64,000 bases of DNA from Mycolicibacterium tokaiense (GTDB lineage Bacteria > Actinomycetota > Actinomycetes > Mycobacteriales > Mycobacteriaceae). The notes under the pieces are model-generated. The model searched no databases. It was given only the letters and a program-made list of their open reading frames with translations, and was not told where the DNA came from. The stretch's first letter is position 1; every line of letters starts with the position of its first letter. Made by a program: the position numbers and the translations under genes. Shown here piece after piece: positions 9,585-18,985 of this stretch. Location: NCBI RefSeq assembly GCF_010725885.1, contig NZ_AP022600.1, positions 3,410,001-3,474,000 on the forward strand. The letters run 5' to 3'.

Positions 9585-9590
9585 ATTCTG

Positions 9591-9650
9591 CCGAGCAGAC
9601 GCGAACTCGGGTTCAGCGGCCCGTCATCACCCGAGCTCGCGTCTGCTCGG
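9591..9650 (+). repeat. 60-base palindromic element, copy A
   Basis: Arms of 22 bases, beginning CCGAGCAGACGCGAACTCGG on the left, pair with the right arm with one mismatch around a 16-base loop. It lies between guaB3 and the convergent DUF559 gene and covers that gene's last codons. It may act as a terminator, but related 60-base copies lie at 10587-10646 and 32991-33050, so it is a repeat family. Confidence 0.8.
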
Positions 9651-10520
9651 GGCGCTCAGGTGGTAGGTCAGCCGTTCGGCAAGCCGGCCCGGACTCGCGC
9701 GTACATCGCTGCCGATGATCGGCACCACCAGCCACCCCATCTCCTGGAGTGCGGCTGTGCGCTTCTTGTCCCGCAGCATCTCCAGCGCGCCGGCGTGCCA
9801 GTCGATGCTCTCGTACTCCGCGGCCACCCTCTGATCCGGCCAGGCGAAGTCGACGCGGTACACGGTCCCGTCCTTGGTGACGATCTCGTACTGAAGTTCA
9901 GGAGTCGGCAGCCGGTGGTCGATCATCACCAGGCGCGCTTCGCTTTCCATCGCTGATTCCGCACGGCCGTCGGCGTGGGCGAGCAATTCGCGCACGTGGA
10001 CAATGCCTCGGCGGCCATGCTGCTCCCAGACGGCTCGCGCCAGTTCGGCCGGCGTGCACCACCTCGAGTGCAGTGCCGCGTCCAGGGTCGCCAGCGCCCG
10101 CGGCCGCGGTACCTGCCGGGCCACTTCGATCGCGGTCCAGGCGGGGCCGGTGGCCAGCCGCCCGTGGACTCGTCGCAGCGGGGCGCCGAGGCGTTGATGC
10201 ACCATCAATCCGATCTGCGGGCGCAGTCGAATGCCCGGATCCAGAACGTGCACGGCCGTCACCCCTTCGGTGTCGAATCCGTACAACGACGCCGCCGTCC
10301 CCAGGCACGCAACCACCTCTTGGCCGAGGTGCAGATCCAGCGCCCGCAGGCGGTCCAGCCGGTCGGGTATCCCTGCCGCGTAGATCCCGCGCCGCAGCCG
10401 GACCAGGTGTCCGGACTTGACCTGCCAGTCGAGCTGATCGCGGGTGATGATCTCAAGGAGCTGGCGTGTGGTTGCCATGCCACCGAGAACGTCAAGGAGT
10501 TGTTGCACCGCGGGATTCAT
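9627..10520 (-). CDS. AbiEi-like wHTH plus DUF559 nuclease-fold protein
   Basis: Function unknown; 297 residues. The N-terminus (about 1-55, MATTRQLLEIITRDQLDWQV, LVRLRRGIYAAG) resembles the winged-helix domain of AbiEi-type antitoxins. The C-terminal third resembles DUF559/Vsr-type PD-(D/E)XK endonucleases: an early Glu in ESEARL, Asp in YRVDFAWP, Glu in RVAAEYESIDWH, then LRDKKRTAALQEMGWLVVP. ATG 10520 has GGAGAA upstream. The gene lies between guaB3 and choD, neighbours in M. tuberculosis as I recall, and is bracketed by two palindromes of one family; its own 3' end lies inside copy A. This suggests recent insertion. It may be a defence or selfish-element nuclease, or an orphan antitoxin-type regulator. 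Confidence 0.75.
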   Translation of the reverse strand: MNPAVQQLLDVLGGMATTRQLLEIITRDQLDWQVKSGHLVRLRRGIYAAGIPDRLDRLRALDLHLGQEVVACLGTAASLYGFDTEGVTAVHVLDPGIRLRPQIGLMVHQRLGAPLRRVHGRLATGPAWTAIEVARQVPRPRALATLDAALHSRWCTPAELARAVWEQHGRRGIVHVRELLAHADGRAESAMESEARLVMIDHRLPTPELQYEIVTKDGTVYRVDFAWPDQRVAAEYESIDWHAGALEMLRDKKRTAALQEMGWLVVPIIGSDVRASPGRLAERLTYHLSAPSRRELG

Positions 10521-10586
10521 GGCGTGGATGGTTCTCCGGTGACACGCCGCCGGTGTGCACGCGCAACGACGCTGTGGATGATTTCG

Positions 10587-10646
10587 CCGAGCAGACGCGA
10601 GCTCGGGTTCTGGAGCTCGTGATCATCCGAGTTCACGTCTGCTCGG
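10587..10646 (+). repeat. 60-base palindromic element, copy B
   Basis: Same length and design as copy A and in the same orientation; the loop shares 11 of 16 bases. The left arm begins CCGAGCAGACGCGAGCTCGG; the right arm has three mismatches to it. It lies between the divergent DUF559 gene and choD, where a terminator has no obvious use. Confidence 0.8.
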
Positions 10647-10673
10647 CAAAGAACTTAGGGCACCCTCGCTAGC

Positions 10674-10706
10674 TTGTTACCGGTCAGTAAGTTCATAATG
10701 TGGCCA
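10674..10706 (+). promoter_or_regulatory. choD leaderless promoter and possible operator
   Basis: CATAAT (10694-10699) lies 6 bases before ATG 10706, so transcription may begin at the start codon. TTACCGGTCAGTAA at 10678-10691 is an imperfect inverted repeat of TetR-operator type overlapping the -35 position. Confidence 0.5.
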
Positions 10707-12442
10707 TGGCTCCTGATTACGACGTGCTGGTCATCGGGTCGGGGTTCGGCGGCAGCGTCACGGCGTTGCGGCTGACGGAGAAGGGTTATCGGGTCGGCGT
10801 ACTCGAGGCCGGTCGGCGCTTCGCCGACGAGGAGTTCGCCAAGACCTCCTGGAACCTGCGCAAATTCCTGTGGGCGCCCCAGTTCGGGTGCTACGGCATC
10901 CAGCGCATCCACCTGTTGCGTGACGTGCTGATCCTGGCGGGCGCCGGGGTGGGCGGCGGATCGCTGAACTATGCCAACACCCTCTATGTCCCGCCAGAGC
11001 CGTTCTTCAACGACCCGCAGTGGCGCGACATCACCGACTGGCGTTCGGAGCTGATGCCGCACTACGACCAGGCGCAGCGGATGCTCGGCGTGGTGACCAA
11101 CCCGACCTTCACCGATGCCGACCGCATCATGAAGGAGGTCGCCGACGACATGGGCGTGGGGGACACCTTCGTGCCCACCCCGGTCGGGGTGTTCTTCGGC
11201 CCCGACGGCACCCAGACCCCGGGCAAGCGTGTGCCCGACCCCTACTTCGGCGGAGTGGGCCCGCAGCGCACCGGCTGCATCGAGTGCGGCTCCTGCATGA
11301 CCGGCTGCCGGTTCGGTGCCAAGAACACGCTGGTGAAGAACTACCTCGGTCTGGCCGAAACCGCAGGCGCACAGGTGCATCCGATGACCACCGTCACCAG
11401 TCTGCGCCAGCGCGGCGACGGGCTGTGGGAGGTGGCGACGGTGCGCACCGGGCGCAAGGTGCGCCGCCGCAAGCGCACCTTCACCGCTGAGCACGTGGTG
11501 CTGGCGGCCGGCACCTTCGGCACTCAGAAGCTGCTGTTCAAGATGCGGGACACCAACACCCTGCCGCAGCTCTCCGACTCACTCGGCGTGCTCACCCGCA
11601 CCAACTCCGAGTCCATCGTGGGCGCCGGCCGACTGCGCGTCTCCGACGACCTGGACCTCACCCATGGTGTGGCCATCACGTCGTCGATCCACCCCACTGC
11701 CGACACTCATATCGAGCCGTGCCGCTACGGCAAGGGGTCCAACGCCATGGGTCTGCTGCAGACGCTGATGACCGACGGCAACGGCCCGGACGGCACTGAC
11801 ATTCCGCGGTGGAAGCAGTTGCTGCACAATGCCTCTCAGGATCCGCGTGGGACCATGCGGCTGCTGAATGCGCGACGCTGGAGCGAGCGCACCATGATCG
11901 CCCTGGTGATGCAGCACCTCGACAACTCCATCACCACCTTCACCAAGCGCACCAAGTGGGGCACCCGCAGGCTGACCAGCAGGCAGGGCCACGGGGAACC
12001 GAACCCGACCTGGATCCCGGTGGGCAACGAGGTGACCCGGCGCATTGCCAAGAAGATCGACGGCGTGGCAGGCGGCACCTGGGGGGAGATGTTCAACATC
12101 CCGCTGACCGCCCATTTTCTCGGTGGCGCAGCCATTTCCGACAGTCCCGAGCATGGAGTCATCGACCCCTACCATCGGGTGTACAACTACCCGACGTTGT
12201 ATGTCACCGATGGCGCGGCGATCTCGGCGAACCTCGGGGTCAACCCGTCGCTGTCGATCACAGCGCAGGCAGAACGCGCCGCGTCGCTGTGGCCGAACAA
12301 GGGCGAAGAGGATCTGCGGCCCGCGCAGGGGCAGCCCTACCGTCGGCTGGCTCCCATCGCCCCCCGCAATCCTGTGGTGCCCCACGACGCGCCGGCGGCC
12401 CTGCGGCAGTTGCCGATCGAACCGGTCAACACCGCCCGCTGA
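10706..12442 (+). CDS. choD: Cholesterol oxidase ChoD (GMC-type)
   Basis: Predicted FAD-dependent oxidase or dehydrogenase of the GMC superfamily, named for cholesterol 3-beta-ol oxidation in M. tuberculosis (Rv3409c); its true physiological substrate is debated. The 578-residue length equals the M. tuberculosis protein. The N-terminal FAD motif is VLVIGSGFGGS. A Cys-rich segment GCIECGSCMTGCRFGAKN lies at about 190-207. The C-terminal HFLGGAAI and DGAAISANLGVNPSLSI complete the FAD site. ATG 10706 is preferred over the in-frame GTG at 10700 because it fits the leaderless -10. There is no signal peptide, so it is cytosolic. Confidence 0.9.
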   Translation: MAPDYDVLVIGSGFGGSVTALRLTEKGYRVGVLEAGRRFADEEFAKTSWNLRKFLWAPQFGCYGIQRIHLLRDVLILAGAGVGGGSLNYANTLYVPPEPFFNDPQWRDITDWRSELMPHYDQAQRMLGVVTNPTFTDADRIMKEVADDMGVGDTFVPTPVGVFFGPDGTQTPGKRVPDPYFGGVGPQRTGCIECGSCMTGCRFGAKNTLVKNYLGLAETAGAQVHPMTTVTSLRQRGDGLWEVATVRTGRKVRRRKRTFTAEHVVLAAGTFGTQKLLFKMRDTNTLPQLSDSLGVLTRTNSESIVGAGRLRVSDDLDLTHGVAITSSIHPTADTHIEPCRYGKGSNAMGLLQTLMTDGNGPDGTDIPRWKQLLHNASQDPRGTMRLLNARRWSERTMIALVMQHLDNSITTFTKRTKWGTRRLTSRQGHGEPNPTWIPVGNEVTRRIAKKIDGVAGGTWGEMFNIPLTAHFLGGAAISDSPEHGVIDPYHRVYNYPTLYVTDGAAISANLGVNPSLSITAQAERAASLWPNKGEEDLRPAQGQPYRRLAPIAPRNPVVPHDAPAALRQLPIEPVNTAR

Positions 12443-12445
12443 CAG

Positions 12446-13297
12446 TCAGTCCGGAAACGCCACCGACGCGGCCGCGTCGCGCTGCGATTCCATGGCGGCC
12501 AGGCGTTCGGTGAGTTCGGTGCGGATCGCCTCGTAGCTGTCCAGCCCTGCGGGTAGGCGCAGTGGCGGGTCAGGCCGCCGAGTGCTGTCGTAGATCAGCG
12601 CCGCGATCCTCGCGGGATCACCGGTGAGATCGGCCGGATCCAGCGACTGCTGGGCCCGGCGCGCTGCGCCCACCGCCGTATCGCGGTACGGCTGCGTCTC
12701 CTCGGTGAACCGCATCCCGGACAGGAAATCGGTGCGGGTGCCGCCGGGTTCGACGATGGTGAACCGGATGTCGAAGTCCGCCACTTCCTTGGCCACGCTC
12801 TCGCTGAAGCCTTCCAGGCCCCACTTGCCCGCGTGGTAGCAGCTGTAGCTGGGCACTGTCGTCTGCCCGCCCAGGCTGGCGATCTGGATGATCCGGCCGC
12901 CGCCCCGTTCCCGCATGGATCCCAGGAACGCGCGGGTGATCAGCATCGGGGCCACCAGTAGCACCTCGACCTGGTCCCGGATCTGGTCGACGCTCATCTC
13001 CTCGAACGCGCCCACCAGCGCGTACCCGGCGTTGTTCACCACGATGTCCACCGGTCTGGCGGCTTGAGTGCGGGTCACCACGTCGTCGACCGAGACCGGC
13101 GGGCTGAGGTCGAGCTCTTCGACGGTCAGCAGCTCACCGTGCTGCTGTTTGAGATCATCGAGGGCCGAGGTGCGGCGAACGGTGGCTGTCACGAAATCAT
13201 GCTGCTGCAGCGCATATTCGGCGATGGCGCGACCCAGGCCCCCGGACGCACCGGTGATGAACCAGTGGCGCGCTTCGGCGGTGTGGAGTTCTGGCAT
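12446..13297 (-). CDS. Short-chain dehydrogenase/reductase
   Basis: NAD(P)-dependent classical SDR, 283 residues, substrate unknown. The cofactor motif TGASGGLG is at about residues 15-22, NNAG near 90, and the catalytic Ser-Tyr-Lys appears as ASLGG…SYSCYHAGKWG (about 140-160). The long C-terminal tail (SYEAIRTELTERLAAMESQ) is typical of the oxidoreductase group related to retinol dehydrogenases. The ribosome site AGGAAAGGA lies about 6 bases before the ATG. It converges on choD with 3 bases between stops, and lies just downstream of the trehalose phosphorylase gene on the same strand. Confidence 0.88.
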   Translation of the reverse strand: MPELHTAEARHWFITGASGGLGRAIAEYALQQHDFVTATVRRTSALDDLKQQHGELLTVEELDLSPPVSVDDVVTRTQAARPVDIVVNNAGYALVGAFEEMSVDQIRDQVEVLLVAPMLITRAFLGSMRERGGGRIIQIASLGGQTTVPSYSCYHAGKWGLEGFSESVAKEVADFDIRFTIVEPGGTRTDFLSGMRFTEETQPYRDTAVGAARRAQQSLDPADLTGDPARIAALIYDSTRRPDPPLRLPAGLDSYEAIRTELTERLAAMESQRDAAASVAFPD

Positions 13298-13318
13298 GCT
13301 GCGTCCTTTCCTGCCGGG

Positions 13319-15672
13319 TCAGGTGCTGCGGCGGCGGTGCACCGGCTCGCAGCCGGGCGGTTGTTTCGGGGTCGGCATCAGAGGTTGGCGGCGATAGACC
13401 GTCAAGGTGGTGGGCTTGTCGGTCGTGAGCGTCACCTCCTCGCCTGCGTGGCGGATGGTGAGTTCGGCATGCGGCCCGTCGCGCAGCGTGTAGGTGACGG
13501 AGTTGTGCACCACGTCGAGAGCCGGAAGTTGCGCCACGCCAGCCGAAACCGCAGCCGGGAGATGCCGTCGGGCAGGTGGGGGTTGAGCACGAGGAGCCCC
13601 TCGTCGTCGCGCAGACCACCGAATCCGGCCACCAGAGCCGTCCACGCACCGGCCAGTGAGGCCATGTGCAGGCCGTTGCGGGTGTTCTTGTGCAGGTTGC
13701 GCAGATCGATCAGCGCCGCCTCGTAGGTGTAGTCGTGGGCCAGTTCCAGGTGGCCGACATCGGCGCACATCACCGCCTGCGTGCAGGCCGACAACGAGGA
13801 GTCGCGGGTGGTACGACGCTCGTAGTAGTCGACGTTGCGGGCCTTCTGCTCGTCGGTGAAGGCGTGGCTCTGCCATTGCATGGCCAGCACCAGATCGGCC
13901 TGCTTGACCACCTGCGAGGGGTACAGCCGCACGTACGCCTCGTTGAGCAGCAGGGGGTACTCGGTGTTGGCGTGAAAGTCCCACTCCCGCAACGTGGTGA
14001 AGCCGTCGTGCTGCTGATGTACGCCCAGTTCCTCGTCGAACGGGATGTGGGCGGCGGCAGCGGCATCCCGCCACGCCGAGGTCTCCTCGGTGGACACGCC
14101 GAGGTCGTGTGCGGCGTCGGGGTGTCGCAGGCAGGCCTGCGCGGCGGCGCGCAGATTGCTCGCGGCCATCAAATTGGTGAACACGTTGTCGCGCACCACC
14201 GCGGTGTACTCGTCGGGCCCGGTCACCCCGTCGAGGTGCCAGACACCGTGGCGGTCGTGGTGGCCCAGCGACATCCACAGCCGGGCCGTCTCCACCAGGA
14301 CCTTGAGCCCGCAGCTGCGCTCCAGGGAGTCGTCACCGGTCACCCACCGGTAACGCTCGAACGCCATGGCGATGTCGGCGTTCACGTGCCAGGCTGCGGT
14401 CCCGGCCGGCCAGTACGCCGAGCATTCCTCGCCCCGGATGGTGCGCCAGGGGAAGGCCGCTCCTTTCAGGTTCAGCGTCCTGGCCCGTTCCTTGGCCAGA
14501 TCGAGAGTGCTTTCCCGCCAGCGCAATGCGTCGGCAGCCGCGGTCGGCATGGTGTAGGTGAGCACCGGCAGCACAAAGCCTTCGGTGTCCCAGAAGGCAT
14601 GTCCGTCGTAGCCGTTGCCGGTCAGTCCCTTGCCGGGGATGGCGCGACGCTCGGCGCGGATGCTGGCCTGCAACACGTGGAACAGGCCGAACCGCACGGC
14701 CTGCTGGATGTCGGCGTCGCCTTCCACCTCGACGTCGGCGCCATCCCAGAACTCGTCGAGGAAGGCCCGTTGAGCGTCGATCAGGCCCTGCCAGCCGGAG
14801 TACCGGGCGCCGGCGATGGCTGCGGCCGCCTGATCGCGCAGGGCCGGTCGTGACCGCAGGCTCGACCAGCCGTAGGCCAGATACTTGACGATGCGCAGCT
14901 TCTGCCCCGGGCGCAGTCCGCAGATCACGGTGGTGCGGGCCAGATCGTCGTGCGAGTCGGTGGTGGTCTGGACGCGCCCGGGCACGTCGATCTCGTGATC
15001 CATCGCGGCCGCCATCATCAGCTCGCTGCCGCGGGTCTGGTGCACCAGCAACGCCGAGTAGTCGGTGTGCTCGTGGTGTATCGCCTGCAGCGGATCCTTC
15101 AGTGCCGCCGAGACCCGCGGATCATCTTCGGTCTCGGGCTGGTCCTCGTTGGTGACCAGTTCGGATTGCACTGTGACGCGGGTGAATTCGTCGACCGCTT
15201 CGACGATGTACTCGATCGCGGCGACTCCGCGGTGCACCAGCGACACCAGCCGGGTGGAGTGCACCTTGATCTGCTTGCCGGCCGGCGAACACCAGTGCGC
15301 GTCGCGCGTCAGCGTTCCCGCCCGCATGTCCAGCACGCGTTCGTGGGAGAGCAGCTCGCCATAGCGCAGATCGAACGGCTCATCGTCGACGAGCAGGCGG
15401 AACAGCTTGCCGTTGGTGACGTTGACCAGCGTCTGCCCGGCTTCCGGATACCCGTATCCCGCTTCGGCGTACGGCAGTGGGCGGGTTTCGAAGAACCCGT
15501 TCAGATACGTGCCGGGCAGCCCGCTCGGCTCTCCCTCGTCGAGGTTCCCCCGCAGGCCCAGGTGACCGTTGGACAGCGCGAACAGGGACTCGGCTTCGTC
15601 GAGCAGATCGAAGTCCAGGCGGGTTTCCCGGACACACCAGGGCTCGACGGGGAAGATCTCCGGGCTGATCAC
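13319..15672 (-). CDS. GH65 trehalose phosphorylase-like enzyme, apparent frameshift
   Basis: Glycoside hydrolase family 65 phosphorylase (Rv3401 family), probably splitting trehalose or a related disaccharide with phosphate into glucose and beta-glucose-1-phosphate. The catalytic acid is Glu488 in [11 protein letters not shown]; the conserved HAFWDTEGF lies upstream of it. The continuous frame from GTG 15672 ends at 13432, but its last ~30 residues are foreign to the family. From about 13518-13524 the neighbouring frame continues sensibly ([16 protein letters not shown] … [10 protein letters not shown]) to a stop at 13319. The two parts total about 783 residues, close to the roughly 786 of Rv3401. 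A one-base deletion or sequencing error near 13520 is likely. GTGA overlap with the upstream gene. Confidence 0.85.
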
Positions 15673-16406
15673 GGGGTGGGGTTCTCCATCAGTTCGGCCA
15701 GATCGGCGACGACGATGTCGGCGCCGTGTTCACGTAACGCTTCGCCCTGCTGGTGCCGGTCGATGCCGATCACCAGCCCGAAGCCGCCGGCGCGGCCCGC
15801 TTCGACGCCGGCGAGCGCGTCCTCGTACACCACCGCCGCCGACGGGGGAGTGTCCAGCAGTTGGGCGGCGCGCAGAAAGGAATCGGGCGCCGGTTTTCCG
15901 GGGATGTGCTCCTCGCGCATGGTCACGCCGTCGACGCGGACGTCGATGTAGCGCGCCAGCCCGGTCAGGTCGAGCACCTCGCGGGTGTTGGCGCTCGACG
16001 ATACGACCGCCACGGCCAGGCCGGCATCCCGGACGGACTGCAAGTAGCGCTCGGATCCCTCGAAGACCGTCACCCCGTCGGTGTGCAAGGTCTTCTCGAA
16101 CAGAGCGTTCTTGCGGTTGCCCAGGCCGTAGACGGTCTCGGCGTCGGCGCTGTCGGACAGCTGCCCGTCGGGCAGAGTGATGTCGCGGCTGGCCAGGAAG
16201 CTGCGCACGCCGTCTTCGCGTTTGCGCCCGTCGATGTACTTCCGGTAGTCGGTCACCGGGTCGAACGGGGTGTACCCGTCGCCACAACGCCGGTGCAGAA
16301 AATCATCGAACATGGCGGTCCAGGCCTTGTTGTGCACGCTGGCGGTGTCGGTGAGCACACCATCGAGGTCGAACAGACACGCGCGTATGTGCTCTGGGAG
16401 TCCCAT
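15669..16406 (-). CDS. Beta-phosphoglucomutase-like HAD enzyme
   Basis: Haloacid dehalogenase-superfamily mutase (Rv3400 family), 245 residues, predicted to convert beta-glucose-1-phosphate to glucose-6-phosphate. The catalytic Asp pair is D13 and D15 in [12 protein letters not shown]; the cap domain follows (about 20-110), then [12 protein letters not shown], the Lys motif [11 protein letters not shown], and [16 protein letters not shown] 16406 has AAGGGTG about 9 bases upstream; a GTG at 16427 would lengthen it by seven residues. Its stop overlaps the GTG of the phosphorylase gene by 4 bases, so both are translated together and presumably act in sequence. Confidence 0.9.
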   Translation of the reverse strand: MGLPEHIRACLFDLDGVLTDTASVHNKAWTAMFDDFLHRRCGDGYTPFDPVTDYRKYIDGRKREDGVRSFLASRDITLPDGQLSDSADAETVYGLGNRKNALFEKTLHTDGVTVFEGSERYLQSVRDAGLAVAVVSSSANTREVLDLTGLARYIDVRVDGVTMREEHIPGKPAPDSFLRAAQLLDTPPSAAVVYEDALAGVEAGRAGGFGLVIGIDRHQQGEALREHGADIVVADLAELMENPTP

Positions 16407-16488
16407 CACAGCTACACCCTTACCCACTCTGGCTCCTGACCATGTGTGGGCGGCTGTGGCTGGGCAGGTGGCCGGGCCCGCCCCTGAC

Positions 16489-16500
16489 TAGACTGGCGCG

Positions 16501-16501
<1 letters not shown>
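16489..16501 (+). promoter_or_regulatory. guaA leaderless -10
   Basis: TAGACT (16489-16494) is followed by 6 bases and then the GTG start; no ribosome site is present. Confidence 0.55.
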
Positions 16502-18077
<1,576 letters not shown>

Positions 18078-18243
18078 GTTCTCCAGGGTCTGATCCTCTA
18101 GTCGTCGCGGCGGGGCGGCGCGTGCTGCGCACCCGCGCCGAGAATCGGTGGCTCGCGCGCCCCGTCCGCCACAGTGGTCCCGCCCGTATGCCGGCGCCCC
18201 AAGCCGCTTGATTCTGTCGGTGGGTGGGTGTTTACTCGTTGTA

Positions 18244-18259
18244 TCGAACATACATTCGA
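18244..18259 (+). promoter_or_regulatory. LexA (SOS) box upstream of imuA'
   Basis: TCGAACATACATTCGA matches the mycobacterial SOS box TCGAAC-N4-GTTCGA with a single mismatch, 35 bases before the start codon. Confidence 0.85.
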
Positions 18260-18294
18260 ACATCGAGCTGCCGGCCAGGCTGGGAGGGTGAGTG

Positions 18295-18984
18295 ATGACG
18301 GCTGCGGTAGCGCCTGATCACGCGGGTTCTGGGCGTGCTGAGCTGCTCAAACAGCTGCGCAGTCAAATGGCGGGTGTCTCGGGGAAGGTGGGAGCGGGGC
18401 GGCGGTCACAGCCTACCGCGCCGCAGTCCTCTGCTCCCGAGCCTGCGTCGGAAAGTTTGCTGCCGGTGCCCGAAACGCTGCGTGAGCTGATGCCGGCGGG
18501 GTTGCCCAGGGGAGTCGTCGCAGTGGTGACCGGGGCCCGGTCGCTACCGCTGAGCATGGCGGCGGCGGTCACCGCGGCAGGTGGGCACGTGGCGATCGTC
18601 GGCCATCCCGAGGCCGGCCTGCTGGCAGCAGTCGAGATGGGGGCGGACCTGACCCGTATTGCGGTCATTCCGGACCCCGGCACTGATCCGGTGGAGGTCG
18701 CCGCGGTGTTGATGGACGGGATGGATCTGGTGGTGCTCGGGTTGGGTGGCCGATCTGTGACGCCCACCCGCGCGCGGGCGGTGACGGCCCGCGCGCAGCA
18801 CCGGGGCTGCACCCTGCTGGCCACCGGCGGAGACTGGCCAGGGGCATCCCTGCGGCTGGAGGCCAGGGTGCGCGGGTACGACATGACGGTGGGTGCGGTG
18901 CCCGGACACGGCCGGATCGGCCGCGTCCAGGTGGCTCTGCGAGGTACCGGGCGTGGGGCGCGTTCCCGGTCGTTGGCCGGTTGA
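18295..18984 (+). CDS. imuA': ImuA', SOS mutagenesis accessory protein
   Basis: Component of the mycobacterial mutasome (Rv3395c family), 229 residues, with a degenerate RecA-like fold; it partners ImuB and DnaE2 in translesion synthesis. The central segment ([15 protein letters not shown] … LVVLGLGG) is the RecA-like core; the canonical Walker A lysine is not evident. The N-terminal ~60 residues are low-complexity Ser/Pro/Gln. The ribosome site GGGAGGG lies 6 bases before ATG 18295; GTG at 18292 is an alternative. A LexA box lies upstream, and the stop is one base from the imuB ATG. Confidence 0.85.
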   Translation: MTAAVAPDHAGSGRAELLKQLRSQMAGVSGKVGAGRRSQPTAPQSSAPEPASESLLPVPETLRELMPAGLPRGVVAVVTGARSLPLSMAAAVTAAGGHVAIVGHPEAGLLAAVEMGADLTRIAVIPDPGTDPVEVAAVLMDGMDLVVLGLGGRSVTPTRARAVTARAQHRGCTLLATGGDWPGASLRLEARVRGYDMTVGAVPGHGRIGRVQVALRGTGRGARSRSLAG

Positions 18985-18985
18985 G

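Noticed and set aside
16430..16488. Possible guaA riboswitch or long leader
   Set aside because: Only about 70 bases separate guaA from its divergent neighbour and the -10 sits 6 bases before the start.
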